Assembly: GCA_024516155.1 (NCBI GenBank)
Contig: JAJJXM010000023.1
Span: forward strand, 186,001-250,000
Origin: Pyronema omphalodes
Lineage: Eukaryota; Ascomycota; Pezizomycetes; Pezizales; Pyronemataceae
DNA: 64,000 bases
Direction of reading: 5' to 3'
Part shown: positions 12,601-25,600 of the stretch, piece after piece
How the letters are laid out: each line of letters opens with the position of its first letter
How positions within the stretch are numbered: the first letter of the stretch is position 1
Notes under the pieces: generated by a model
The model's input: the letters and a program-made list of their open reading frames with translations, nothing else
What the model was told of the DNA's origin: nothing
Databases searched by the model: none
Position numbers and translations under genes: made by a program

Positions 12601-14996
12601 AGGTAGCTCCCGTCCAGGACCGGGTGTCCTAAACCCCCGATGGATGGACAACTTCGGCTGTTGGACTAACGACGCGGCAAAGTGGCTCGAGCGGGTTCGT
12701 GCCCGTCGCTAATGGAAACTAGTACTAGACCGCAAGTATCTCCGAACGACGATGGCATTTCACACGTGCACGTCAGTGACTTGTAGAAGGAATTTCTGAT
12801 TTCCATTCCACAGCCCTGCAGAGCTCCGCTTTGGTTGGTTTCAAGACGGATCAGCTTTTATTTTTGAGGAGCTTCTGTTCTTCAAGGAAGGCTGAGGATT
12901 TACCGGTTAATGGATGAAATCCCGCAGAACCCTAATGAATTTGTAACTCGCGAAAAAAATAACCTCGAAAATTCCAATCCCGTATAGCAGGCATAATAAG
13001 GCTCTCCCTATCTCATATTATCGCGCATTTCTATCCTATCCGTCCATCCACTTGCCAAGGCTATGAAATTCCATGGAGAAACCCGATAAATTTCCTTCTG
13101 CGTTTAGCAGCGGCTTCCTTTTCTTTGTTCGGACAGCACACCAAGCGGTTGGCATTACAATTTTTTTTTTTGCGAACGGCAAAGCGGATGGGTTGATGGA
13201 AGCTGGTCGTGATAACCTCGGACTTGGAAGTTGCGTTGAATGGGCGCGGGCGTGTGAAGCGCTATGAGGTTAGCCGCACAACAGCACACTGCTCTGCTCA
13301 ACGTGGAAGAGTCTCGAGAGAAGATGCTTGACTCGCTGCTGTGCACTGTCCGTGAACTCGCACAAGAGTGGATGGAGACAGTTAGTTCTGTCCGTGGTGT
13401 GAGATGTGTTGTAGCACATAATAGGGGTGGGAGCAAGTCAATTGTGGGTACCCGGGTGGTCCAAGGGTCAGGATTTCTCTTTGTGTTAGGGAGTGCGTTG
13501 GTCTGGAGTTGCTGGAAATCTTGGAAATCGCTCGATGAAGGAGTGACTGATGTTCCTGGGAGTTGTCTGATGAAGGTCCTGGGTATCTCGATGAAGGACT
13601 CGACGTTGCTCGGATATCGTTTCTTCAGGTTTCAGCGAGCGGCAAAATCCAGCAGAACAGTGGTTAGGGTTTCAACGAATGGCTCTTTTGAAAGGGCCTC
13701 ATGTAAGGTCAGCACTAGTCACCTAATACTCGGTACCCTTAAGTTCTACCAGTCATCAGCTGCTCTACGTACGTAAGACCTATGTATACTCGCCGATAAG
13801 CATTTCATCAGCAACTTCCTCGTGTTTTTTGTGTCTGTGCATAAACATTTCTGACTGTGCTCTATGCGACCTCCGGAGCACGGCATATCTATGGTTGTCA
13901 GCTTTCTGCGGGGTCTGGGATCACGCTATGCAACAGATGGGAGGTGGCATGGCGATGGTGGGGGGAGGGGGGCCAAGATCAACGGGAAATGTTGTGAACC
14001 AGTCCGCTGGGATTGAAGCGTTCGCTTAACTTGCATAGCCTGGCCGATTGATCAAGCCACCGTCCGATAACTGTCCGACATTTGCTGGATGACGCTCATA
14101 GGAAGACCCTAATGGTCCGTGATACATGTTGATGACACAACGTTTTTACGCCTGTCAATCTTAATCGTTTGTATTATGCTTAAACTTCACTGGAAATGTT
14201 GGATGGAATGTGGGAAAAAGCATCAACGCAACTGCCACGGGGAAACACTTCAAACTCACAGCATACGTGCGTTTGGGGGCCATGGTAACAGGCGGCCCAA
14301 CGCTGCGAACCGAGTCAGTAGCCATGGGTAATTACAGTAGGATTCATACATTCCGCATTTGCGAAGACCCGACGATATCATGGGTACCCGACATGATGAG
14401 ATTCGTTCTGTACCCAATCCATCCATCAACCGCTAAACAAGTTTCTTATTGCTCGGTTTCCGGCGAAATTCGCGGCGATGTCCCAATCAAGTCCGTAGAG
14501 GGGTCTAAGGGGGAGCTTACAAAGTCCACAAGGTATAGTTCACAAGGAAACTGGTTCGAGGGGTCTGAGGCAAACTCTACGGAAAAGCCCTAAGTCAGCT
14601 AACGGCAAAATCCACCAAGGCCACGGGAAACCACGAGGACACGCAATGCAAGTCAACAATAATTAACGAGATATTATTTCCCTCTTTTCTTTTTTTTCTT
14701 TCGTTTCCAGCAAACTGGGAAACGCACCCTTCCTCAACAGCAGCTGCTCAATAAGCAAGTTTCATTGAACTCCTCCCCTTCCCTGTACATCCCAGTTCCA
14801 TTGCATTGGAGCCTTTGGACATCCAATTACACCCTCCGAATCCGTACACGCAGCCCCCCTCAGTCCAGTCCCATGGACCAGCATTTTGGTGAGTTATCGT
14901 AAAAAAAAGCCACATTTAACGCACGCACTTCTGAATGCATCTTAAACTCATCGCAATGAACACAAGTTTATTAACGCAGTAAGTTTAGCTTGTATA

Positions 14997-15025
14997 CATA
15001 CATAGCATAGCATAGCATAGCATAG
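14997..15025. repeat. (CATAG)n microsatellite
   Basis: Five perfect copies of CATAG at 15001-15025, preceded by a partial copy. Confidence 0.9.
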
Positions 15026-17867
15026 TAAAATATGCGAAGCTTGAAACGTTCACAAGGCCCTGAAAAAGTTCATCTTGTCCCCAACCAACGAACATGGGAA
15101 AACTTTCCCAATCAGCGAAGCTTGACAACGTTCGACAACATCCGACAAAGTCCGAGCAAGTTTTTTGCATGAAGCTCAGATAGCTCCTAAGAAAGCTTAA
15201 GCTCAAATTCCCATCTGTAATTCGCTCCCAAGCATTGTTACCGTCGTAAAACTACGTACATACAATGAAGTGTTTATGTCTATTCGTGGATCATTTACCT
15301 CATCTCCAGTAGCCACAGTAGCTAGTCCCAGCCTTAGCATCCAAGTTATCCCACCGCACCACTATTACAATCCCACCATACTCTTACCAAACCCCATAAG
15401 CACCCCATCCAAACCGTCGTCGATTACCCACACATCCACGCATCCACACATCCATGACCCGGCCGCGTACGTACCACCATCCACCCCAGAAAAAGATCTC
15501 CGACATAACCGCGTCTCTAGTCTAGTGTTATATACACCATACAGGCATTTAACCGGTTGGTAAGTTCTTGATCACGTGTGTGCTGTGTGCCCTTGTTTCC
15601 GAACCTACCTTTGCTGTATGGATGTATGGAGCTGGCTGGCTGGGTATAGAGCTGGCTGGCTGGGTTGGGAAATTCGTCCTTCGGGAAATGAAAAGCAGGA
15701 AAAATCGGAGTAGTTCCGTGACTGATCTATGTAGTGGCCAACGTTTGATGAAGTAGCCAGGTCAGGTCAGGCTATCAAGGATAAAACACCTGGTAAACCA
15801 TATATCCACCATACCTAGGTGCAACCCACAAAGAAAAAAACCTGGTTTGGTTAGAAGTAATATTGTTAGAGTAATTATAAGGATGCCGTGTAGTTGGACA
15901 TATGATCCGTGGCAATACTGGTGGCTCATAGTGCAGTTGTACTGGTAGATTTGACCTAAAGGTATCATCTATGGTAGTGAACATACATAACAGGTCCATC
16001 CATACATCCATAGTAGTGGCTTCCTTATTTTTTGATCAATTTTTGAGTTTCCACCATGATACAATAAAGCCTCTATTCCTCAACAATCATCATCATCATC
16101 AAAAAAATCCTATATCCTCTCCAAAAGGATCATCTATTGCAGCCACGCCGTAATTATCAGCTGTTCTTTTCCAGTACCTAACAGCCTAAACATGGACTTA
16201 GGGGGGTAGAGTGGTGTGTGTTGATCATTTACAATTTACAATTTACCAAATCCAACGGGTCGGGAGTTATACCACCCAAATGATATCGTGAACAGGTAGT
16301 TCAGTAGTTAGCAGTGCCAATAACCATAATACTGGTGCAAAGGTCTGGTGCCAATGTATGGGTATGGTTATGGATATGGTGGCATATAACTTTAATGTTC
16401 ACCGTTCACCGTTATCAAATTTCGGTAAAATTCAAAGCAACGTAGAAGGCAAGAGCAAAAGATAAAATCAATCCCTTATTTCCTATCCCAATCCCAAGAC
16501 CAATACTATTATCCCTATACCAATAACCCAGTAACCCAGCCCCAATATCCCGATACCAACATCCTCTCCCATCCCATCCCATACCAAGTAGTCCCCAATA
16601 TTCCCAGGGTTCAAAACCGCCTGCCTCAAACATACCATACCATACCGCACCCAAAGGTAGAAGTTACATTTAACAACCACCGTCCAACAACGACCAGAAA
16701 ATACCAGACAAAACCAGGGTTCACCAAAGCTCTATATATCGTACTGGTAGTACTAGTAGCAGTAACTCGGTAGTTGATCATTCTCCAATCTCCAATCTCC
16801 AATCAACCAAGTGAGCGGTGCTCCTCTCCCGTACATACTAGGTAACTAACGACTATCTCCACTGTCTCCGCGTCTCTCCGCTGTCTCTCCGCTGTCTCGG
16901 ATTGTCTCGGATTGTCTCACAGTGGGACGGCGTTGATGAACTCCGGCTCCGGTTATGCATAGTCAATCAAGCACACTATGTATGTATGAACTCCGGATGT
17001 TCGTTGATTGATGCACATCCTCGTACATAGTTCATTCTAGTTTCTATACCGACCTGGAAGTTGCTTAAAGATTTGCATAGTCGAGGGACTACAGGACTAT
17101 AAACTCGATGAGAATGTGAATACTATGAACAAAGCCCTAGATGGTACACCCTGCATTTCGATAACTTTACCGGAGGAGTTGCTAGCCTCGATTAAGCACC
17201 ATCTGGTAAGGCAAAGTTTGTCACCCTCATGCTGGGCTCGTCTTCAATTATCAGTGAAAGCTCTTTGGAAAATATCACGGACTTTCACTTTATGAGAAAC
17301 TGAATACTCAGGTAATAATCATGATGGATAAAATGGCAATTGTTCCTAGTCTAGCACCCAAACGCCTTAGCAATTAGCAAGCAAGACAAGCAAGCGCGCT
17401 CAAAAACAAATACAAAAAAGATAATACAACAAGCATATGCCCTTCGAATCTCCTCAACCACATCCACTATTTACTATCTCGACATCTAGAACATAAAAAA
17501 CTATCATGTATCTATCTTCCTAGGGAACGAAACATAACAATGTGTTAAATATGCATGCTTTCATAGCAGAAAACAAAAAAAAAATGATATGACAGATGGA
17601 AAAAAAAGCAAAGTATCGAAACAAAACGATAACTCCAAGGCACCAAGCCCATGCATTAGACCCCGAAATCAAAAATAAAGAACCCTAATAAAGGAAAGGA
17701 AGAAGGGCGCCGCGCCATGGTCACAAAAAAAATGTGCGGAAGCCTAAGTCCGCCGAACAACCCTCATCCTTGTCTACCAAGCTTTTTTCGTTAAGCATGC
17801 CAAGTAGATAGACTGGATGGACTGGATTCACAACCCCGAGATTTTGGATTGACCCTTTCGTCACAGC

Positions 17868-20236
17868 TTAAACAATCATAACTTTCGAAGAATATAGAAA
17901 GTCCAAGCTTCTTTCATCGTGCTGACTATAATGGGCCATGATATTGCCAGTGTAAATGGCGTGTTCTGTGTGGAAAATTGTCAGTATGAAAGTTTATCGG
18001 GAATAAGAAGAGGGCTTAAACATACCAGGATTCCTCAGTCCACGACCGATTCTTTCGATGGCCCCCAACATACCATGCGGGTCTTCGCAATTACCAATTA
18101 AGCCGAAGGATTGCTCCCGACTCCAGTCTAGAGCGAAAGGAGTAATCCCCTTGGAAATTGCCGCAAAATGTGCCGCAAGCGATTCCGCCAAAGCGTCGTT
18201 CTTCTCAATCAACCGCTTTGGCGCGGTGGGGTGCTGCCATGTGTTGCCCTGTTCGCTATGGCACATCCAGTAGTAGAGGCGCCACGAGTCCCGTTCAAGT
18301 GAGTTCATTAAAACTACAGTGGTGAAGAAGATCTTCAACCAATCCTCCTTCTTTCGGCCAAAGATCCGCTTCTGAAGCTCGGACAAAATCTGCTTCTCGA
18401 GTTGCCAGATTCGGCGCTCAAGGCTGTGTTCAATCTGGTTGGCGAGAACACGAGGAGGCGGAACCAAGTTGGCCTGAGTCGACGATGGATTATTGATAGG
18501 CATCATGCCAAGAAGGTCAGACGAAGGGTGTAAAGAAGCGCCCTTAATCAAAAGTTGAATCGCCGTCCAGAGCTGTAGGGTATCTCGAAGCAAGAAGTTT
18601 TCCTCCGTGCGTGCATACTTGAATGCAGCCATGAAAATGTCCGCCATAATATGGTTGCCACCAAAGGAAGTCTCGACAAAATAGTAGGTGTGATCCTGAA
18701 TGTATTTTTCCAAGATTTCCGCGTTTATTCCGCGCTTCATGGCAAATGCCGTAGTAGGTGTTGATTGCCACCCACTTGCATCCTTATACCAATATTGAAG
18801 CTGTTCGGGGGTCTCGGCGATGAACTCATGCGCGTTGATTGGAAGAGTGACGTTTAATGACTTCTCGTGGCAGATGAGGACGCTGCGAGAGGGAGCATTT
18901 GTAAATCGGAGGACATGGTGCATCATTGATCGTGAGTATGAGTCTACCAACCCTTCATGTTGGTCAGTATAATTCCAAGTGAGTACTGATAAACTCACAC
19001 TTTGAAAAGACGTCCAGATCAACAAAATGGACTCGGACACACTGAGCGCCCACTCCGGTCTTCTCGCATCTCTTGCAAGGACTTCCATCATCACACTAAG
19101 ACACAATAATCAATCTCTGATATTCTCAAAATTCAACACATAGCACCAACCTTCATCTTGAGCCCCCAGCATTTCGTGCAAGCTCCAATCTTGCGTAACT
19201 GGTGAACTTGCTCACGTTCCTTTGGCTCGAGCTTTCTACGGACCTTCCGAATCTTGCTGCGCACTGGACCAGGAAACGGCGCTCCGAGGTGGGATTGCGG
19301 ATAGGCAATAGTGTGGCTTCTTTGCCTGTGATGGTGTGCGGCAGCCATATCCGGAGAGTAGGCGCCAATGTTGGGGCTTGAGCGCGGCGTGCTGCCACGC
19401 GAGCGGGCTGAAAGCTGCGGCGATCTTGCAAAGTCTGCCGCTTGTTGCCATTCGGCTCCGCCAGCCTCAGATGAACTCGAATCGCCGTATTCTGAAAAAG
19501 GTGATAGACGGACTCTCTTAACTTCTCTGTTAAGTTGAGACATGGTATTAGTGAATGTTCTAGAAAAGAACTGTACTGAGTAGGATGAAAAAGACAGTGG
19601 ATGGTACCTGTCAAGGTCGTGGAGGGCACGAGTACCATCATATGGCTCATAAAACTGTTGCTCAGCCGGAATGGAGCCTGACAAATGTTAGCTTCGGATA
19701 TCATCCTGTAATCATGCAGCTCCACGGCAAAAGCGGCTGCTACCGCTGCCGGACTTGAACAACTCACCCCCATGGAGCATCTCATCGTAAGCATGAATAG
19801 TCGGCGTTCTTGATGCTGAAGATACCGTTTGCCCATGATACATCAAACCGTTCGGTGCGGGGTGCAGATATGGGTGATGGTTTTCAACGGGGGCGGGATA
19901 TGCCGGATTCTCTGCGTAAGGCTCGGGAACCAGCTGGAACATCCATGGCTGAATTTCCGCGCTGCTAGTTGGTGGTAGCGTTGACGGCGGCATTGTTGAT
20001 GGGGGCATTGTTGATGGAGACGTCGAATAAGTACGGGGGATAGTTGGCTCGAATTCGTGATGTGCCTCTACCGATGGACTTTCTACCAAAGATGTCGGGG
20101 GTGTTGCGTATGACGCCGGTAAACGTCTCTGTTGCTGATGATTGTCTTTGCCATTCATCTTATAGCGAGAGGACCAATTGTTGTTGCTTTCGAAGAAGAA
20201 GTTGGAAGGCTGGTCAATGAGAATTGATTGTAACAT
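17868..20236 (-). CDS. Zn2Cys6 fungal transcription factor, 675 aa, six exons
   Basis: Sequence-specific nuclear regulator. Exons on the minus strand: 19768-20236, 19608-19677, 19151-19526, 18999-19095, 18026-18943 and 17868-17965, giving 676 codons with stop and all phases consistent. The first 250 residues are low complexity (Pro/Ser/His/Gln; SPSTMPPSTMPPST). A basic stretch KIRKVRRKLEPKEREQ precedes the binuclear zinc cluster RKIGACTKCWGLKMKC then DDGSPCKRC and a last Cys: C296-X2-C299-X6-C306-X5-C312-X2-C315-X8-C324. An intron splits the cluster between Lys305 and Cys306. The C-terminal half is helical and contains LQLWTAIQLLIKGA, LERRIWQLEKQILSELQ and LLGAIERIGRGL-like blocks typical of uncharacterised C6 regulators. 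Unlike most family members the cluster is central rather than N-terminal. Target genes cannot be inferred. MNGKDNHQQQRR, 26 codons downstream, is an alternative start. Confidence 0.92.
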
Positions 20237-21040
20237 TGTGCCTGGAAGTGATGTGCCTTTTCACTGGGTTTTGTAGACGGGTGGGGTTGGAGATGGTATA
20301 GATATAAGAAAGAGACCTCGAATGTCAGACCTTCCCGGATGGAGTGAAGCTCTTGTAATAGCCGCCTCTATGGCGGACAGCCTACCCCCCAGCTCAGAGT
20401 TGGTAGAGCATAGAAGCTCCAGGGTCCCTTTGTGCACCCTCACATGAGAGAAGACGCATAGCCGCATGTGGCGGGAGTCAGTAGATAGCTCCGTGCTCCC
20501 CCCTCCCTTCTCGCCAGTCCCAGAAGCGCGAATAGACTGGAAGCGTAGCAGCAGGCATGCAGCAGAAAAGGCCAAGGACAGCTAGGTGATTTGTGGGTCC
20601 GTGAGAGATGAAACGATCTGCGGGTTGGGGTGTGTTGCTACCTGTCAACTGAATACTATGTCGAAAGATAGATGATAGTGCCAAAAAAGATCAGGAAGTG
20701 CACTCTGAAGTGTACCCCAACCAGCTGGGAAAGTGCAATTAATTGCAGCGGTGGGAACAGGGGGAATCTGGCAGACTGGGATGAATGAGGGCGTGGGAAT
20801 AGGGTGGTTGTGGAAGCTGCGTAGGGTGGGAGTTGGTGGGAGTTGGGGGTGGAGATGGAGGGATGGTTGGAAAGAGGGAAGGGAGGGAGCGAAGAGAGCG
20901 GGTGGGTTGCTCTGCAGGTAAGTTCAGTGAACCTGAGAGGGAAGCCGCAGTGGCATGGCGGCACAAACACAAGATGGTAGGATAGGCAAGCCATCAATTG
21001 AGTAGTTGTAGCAGAACTGTGTAATGGTAACAAATGTGAG
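20237..21040. other. Promoter/5' region of the Zn2Cys6 regulator
   Basis: Upstream flank of the minus-strand regulator. On the minus strand it is strongly pyrimidine-rich (CTCCCTCCCTTC-like) around 20.74-20.93 kb, as in many fungal promoters. No coding sequence recognised. Confidence 0.5.
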
Positions 21041-21124
21041 TAAATACTAGCAAAATACTAGCAAAATACTAGCAAATTCTAGCAAAATACTAATAAAATG
21101 CTAACAAAATGCTAACAAAATACC
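21041..21124. repeat. 11-bp tandem repeat, about 7.5 copies (unit AAAATACTAGC)
   Basis: Successive units AAAATACTAGC, with variants AAAATACTAAT and AAAATGCTAAC towards the right end; one unit is a base shorter (AAATTCTAGC). It lies about 0.8 kb upstream of the regulator start. The gradient of variants suggests stepwise duplication. Confidence 0.88.
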
Positions 21125-22652
21125 TTCTAGCAATGCATAGGTCAGACGGAAGATATGCAACTACAGGTCCCCAAATTCCCAGCAGAGCAGCCCACAGCAG
21201 CCCACAGCGGGCACCAATCTGTGACCCCGCTGAAGAAAAATGTAAGCAAAAATCACAAGACAGGGAAAATAAGACTGGTCAGCTCTTCAACGCTTGGCTC
21301 TTTCACTAAGCAACCTGATCCTTCTATCCATCGGCGTGGTGACCCATCACTCCCAGCGACTTAAAAGTTGATACCCTCGTGTTACCCGAACGATATCGTT
21401 GGTACCTTACCCTAGACCTATCTTGGATCGTCTTAGCGTCTTAGGTGCGTCTTATCCACCCCACATACGCTGCACACCATTCTACAGACACCCCGACGCT
21501 CGCCAAACAGTGCAGAAATCATAGGGAAATTGATGACAAGTCCCGCAAATATCTGCAGGCAATGATAAATAATTTACGGAATTATTCCACAACTTAGGGC
21601 TTACAATGTGGTTTTCCGTGTGCGCACACGAGATGCGAAAATACTGTCCGCGTGAAGCAATTATCTGATCTGTGCCGTAAAGTTACGCCCCGGAGCAGCC
21701 CATTATTTGTTTACAGCAGCCTTGACAAAGCAGTTACCGTATGCACTCATTTTAGAGGGGAAGGACAAAAAAAACAAAAACAAAAAAATAGATGCTGCAT
21801 CGCACAAGGCTGCTTTGACTGGTAAACAACAACCCGTTTGGTTCGTTTGAATGCAGGCGTGATGCACCGCGTCTGCGCCGCCGGGTCCTAAAACCACCAC
21901 CCGATCTTAGATTATTTACAACACCGCAACTAAATCGTCTTTAACCATGATAGCACGTCTCGTTGTCATCAGTCATATGGCACCGTTCGACAGAAATATT
22001 TGCACCTTCCTAGATGTTGGTAGTTTGCAACATCGAGTCAGAGAGGTAGAGTACAAACGTGATGCGAAAACATATTTAGCATCAAAAACGGGCGAAGCCC
22101 GTGATTCCCTTTGCATGCACGGCCACAGTAAATTACTATTTCGAGGGTTACAAGCAATATGTATCTGCTGCATCTCTGGGGTTACCAAAACGGGGCTGGA
22201 GCGACCAGCGTCTGTTGGTACGAACGGGTGTAGTAGTTTACACCAATTAGCGCGATATAACGTCTACTCATAAAAGTTAACAATTGGTCCCAGCGTATTA
22301 CGTACTTGTAAAAGTATCAAATAACCGCCGCAGTAGGCTGTGCTATGTGATTATGAATGACGAAAATTGATGTCAAATTTACATTAGGCAAAAACTGGGT
22401 ATTAACATAACCAAAGACTCGCATGATTAACGTCCGTTGACCATCTTCTAAGAAGTTTCGACGGTTACATAGAAAGTTATATTGCAAGGCTCGAAAGAAG
22501 GCAGAACATCATTGCTCTCGAGAGAAGCTTTGGACGTCACGCTGGGTTACAAAAAAAAAAACAGATGAGAAAGCCCCTGCATATTTTTGCACTGGTTGAA
22601 CGATCCTCAGATCCTAGGAAAATCCGAAACGGGATTATCAAAGCCACAAGAC

Positions 22653-22698
22653 GCTCTAAATAAGGAAATTTTGAGCGCCTCACCTTCCTTATTTGAGC
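22653..22698. repeat. Inverted repeat, stem of about 14 bp
   Basis: GCTCTAAATAAGGAA is followed 17 nt later by TTCCTTATTTGAGC, giving a stem with one mismatch or bulge. It could be a hairpin or a minimal transposon footprint; no target duplication is evident. Confidence 0.6.
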
Positions 22699-25600
22699 TC
22701 GGAGTTATCGATTTCTGCCCTACTGGGCTAGCCTAAACTTTTATGTGGCCCCGGCAATGATTCCGGTTCGAGCTCGAAAAGATAGTGCCACACCACCACT
22801 GTCCCTAAGGACCCAGTGAGAAGGGATTCCGAACTTCATAAACTGCAGAATTGATCGGCCCGGGTCAAATATCGAACCATAATCTGTTGCTCTTGAATTT
22901 TGGTCCCAGTAGGTAGGTACTCTGTGGTTCCGTAAGACAGTCAGTGCATAGAATTCCGGCTGATTTCAGCTGATACCTTCCACGATGCGTGAAACAGACT
23001 CTATTTTCACATGGCTGACAAAGGAAATCAAAGTAACCTGCATAAAATGACTGCTTCGTGAGATTAACGGACATAACATAGGTAGTACAAATAACAAAGG
23101 GGAAGGTATTAGCAGGAACTGATTTATATTGCGGTTTTGTAATTAAGATATCTTTATTATGAAAATTACATGAAACTGTCGGCGTCTATACCCGACGGTT
23201 CGGCTACTTTCCGAGCACGTCACCGTGCCACCCGCCGTGCCGCATGAGCACAGTGTGGGATGGAATAACAGTTTTTGAATATCCGTAACTCTCGTGATTG
23301 CTTCTAGAATTGCACTTTCCGGGGCGAAAGGATGGGATAATTGCGTATTCCGCTTCTGCAGCGGCGCACGTTGATTCAGAACGTTGTGCAACGTCAGTTT
23401 GTTCCGAAATCCGGACAAATTGAATACAGTAGTAATATCTTCTCACATCCACTCGCCGCCGCGCAGAAGAAGCGGGGGGCGTTGAAAGTGCAATTTTCTT
23501 GTTTCCAGTCTTTTAGTGCAAACAGATGTCGTTGGATTCTTCCCGTTTGGTTACAAGGCATGCATTGTATATTTTCAAAGTAATTGCGATAATAATCTGT
23601 GGTAAATTTACTAGCCTGGCTGTAAATTCATTGTCTTGCATGGGTCGAGTCCTAATAATTATTTCAATCAATTTTTGATACCCAATAACCAGTTTCTGGG
23701 TGAATTGTGTACATGTGTGTGTTCTCAAATCACGAACCATCGGGAAAATGTCCTAATAAGGTATATCGCTTCCGCAGGCACCACCAGGTATAGTACAGAC
23801 ATTTTTCTACGCTCGTAGCCATACCATCGATTCACCCAGTGAACGTTGGTTAATCGCTAGTTCTGCATAAAATACCGCACACATCATCCTCATGAACCAT
23901 ATGTAGATTTTTCTCAAGAAGTTATATTTTAGCATTCCTTGCACATGCGATGGGTAACTGGGATTGCAAGATCAGCCCCAAGCGCCCGACGATAAGTGTA
24001 AACTGCTGGTTTTGCTGGCGATATCATACGGATACGGCGTCGCCAATGGGAGAGTAGCCACATACATAGGGCTATGAGGTGAAGCCTATCTGCTAGTATC
24101 TCAAGGATATAGCTGCAGTACAAGACAGTATCTAGCTTTATGGGTGCGTTTACCTGGAGAATTATGCAGCTGGTTAAGGTGAAATGGGGGGTAGGGTAAA
24201 TAGATTGAGGGGGGGGGGGGGGGTAGACAGGGTCTGTAGGGAAGGGTGGGGGTGATAATAAGGGTGAAAGAGGGAATGGGAGGGGTGGGTTGATACGTAT
24301 GCCTTTGGTTCTTCATCTGCTATCGTTTCCTGCAGCAATTTGTATTTGTGGAGGGATATAACGAAGCGGAGGAGGAGCTATTGTTGGTAATACAGGGTAT
24401 CTATGGTTCATTCGATCCACACATCGCGCGAACAACTTGCATCATTCTCCACGCGGGCTGATGTACGCGGGGAATAATGGACAATAGCCAACGGAGAAAC
24501 GAAAGTTTGTGTCAACTGATTTTCCTCATCGCTCTGCTGGCGGCGAGCCAACATGAACTTGCATAAGTTTACTGGTCAGTTTTGAGTCCCACTTATTTTG
24601 CTACGCTCAGTGCATAATAATTAAGAGTCATTAGAGTGCATAGTAAAGTCAGTAGACATACATTGCATAAGGACACACATTAGCTTGCATCCATCGGACG
24701 CCACTGCCGTTGGACAAAGCGGGACCAGTTGGACTGAGCTGACCAGTCAAATGGATGGAATTCAAGCGGAGGCGGAGACTACGGCGCCTTGGTCCTGGTG
24801 AGCATTACTCTAAGCATTAGCTATAATTCAGGGGTGGCCACAAATTGACGTGGGACAAGTAAAGCGCGTGGGAGACAGAGCGGGGTCGGCTATTGCCAAG
24901 GTTCATCCTCGTCCATCCCACCTACTATGACAACCTTATGATGGTCAAGCTCGGAGCACAGAGCACAGCGTGCACAGATCACATCAAATCGATGAAATAT
25001 ATCCAATCAAAGAAAAAGAAAGCCTCTGTGAGTTAACATAGTTACAGAAAATCGGTGCATACCGTCGTCTTGTAAATCCTAGAAACTCAACTCCACCCGG
25101 TCGAAATATCACGATATGGTAGATGCCGTATTTCGGCAAGCAACTACATCGGATTCATCGTTACATCAGCTATGTGCTTACTCTATCCCTCAATTACCGA
25201 TGAATCAATACAGAAATTCTGTTCTCATCGATATTAATTGGTATCACCTTCAAATATCGGATATCTCATACGAGGCCTTCCACGTTTCCCTAACGGCTTT
25301 CTTCTAGAAACAATGGTCTAGAAGTTTTTCTCCTCTGGGAACAGCGCTGACGCTTCCATGGCCACTGTGTTTCCAGTCCTGTCGCGGCTGCGCTTCTTTC
25401 AGCCCTATTGATATTCCATACCTCACCGATGAGAATATCGAGTGCGGTCCTCTTTCCCCCGAATAAGGTTTCACACCGTTTTGCTTTTTGAATCTGTATG
25501 CAACTGTAGCTGTCACGTCATAAACCGGTTGATATTGCAGATGGTGGCTGAACCGAGACTTTGGTCAATTATACTTGAAACCTTCGGTGGTTACACACTC

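Larger units (their letters stand above)
7514..17867. other. Long gene-poor block (10.3 kb)
   Basis: I find no protein family, tRNA or rRNA in this stretch. Up to about 14.6 kb sequence complexity is ordinary. Beyond that, low-complexity DNA appears: a (CATAG)n run at 15.0 kb, GGCTGGCTGG repeats near 15.63 kb, CTCCAATCTCCAATC near 16.79 kb and GTCTC-rich DNA near 16.88 kb. GC-richer islands occur at 10.10-10.42 kb and 13.20-13.42 kb. The latter encodes a short amphipathic-looking stretch (ESREKMLDSLLCTVRELAQE) without neighbouring exons. The A-rich 17.3-17.87 kb is the 3' flank of the regulator gene. Confidence 0.55.

Noticed and set aside
12681..12712. T-arm-like GCGGGTTCGTGCCCGTC
   Set aside because: No matching acceptor, D or anticodon arm around it.
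13264..13776. 170-codon frame with a helical start (ESREKMLDSLLCTVRELAQE)
   Set aside because: Only the first 50 codons look protein-like; no homologous family recognised and no plausible upstream or downstream exons.
1142..17867. Possible RIP-mutated retrotransposon
   Set aside because: No AT enrichment or TpA excess obvious by eye, no long terminal repeats and no reverse-transcriptase or integrase motifs in any frame.
17994..19106. 370-codon uninterrupted frame as a separate gene
   Set aside because: It is the C-terminal part of the Zn2Cys6 regulator read through two introns; its own N-terminus is out of frame with the zinc cluster and its end reads past a good donor at 18025.
19153..19836. 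227-codon frame on the minus strand
   Set aside because: Shadow of exons 2-3 and intervening introns of the Zn2Cys6 regulator in another frame; the spliced frame carries the zinc cluster.
24181..24260. G-rich stretch considered as a telomere or quadruplex element
   Set aside because: Runs of G without the regular TTAGGG spacing; nothing beyond a homopolymer and purine bias is visible.
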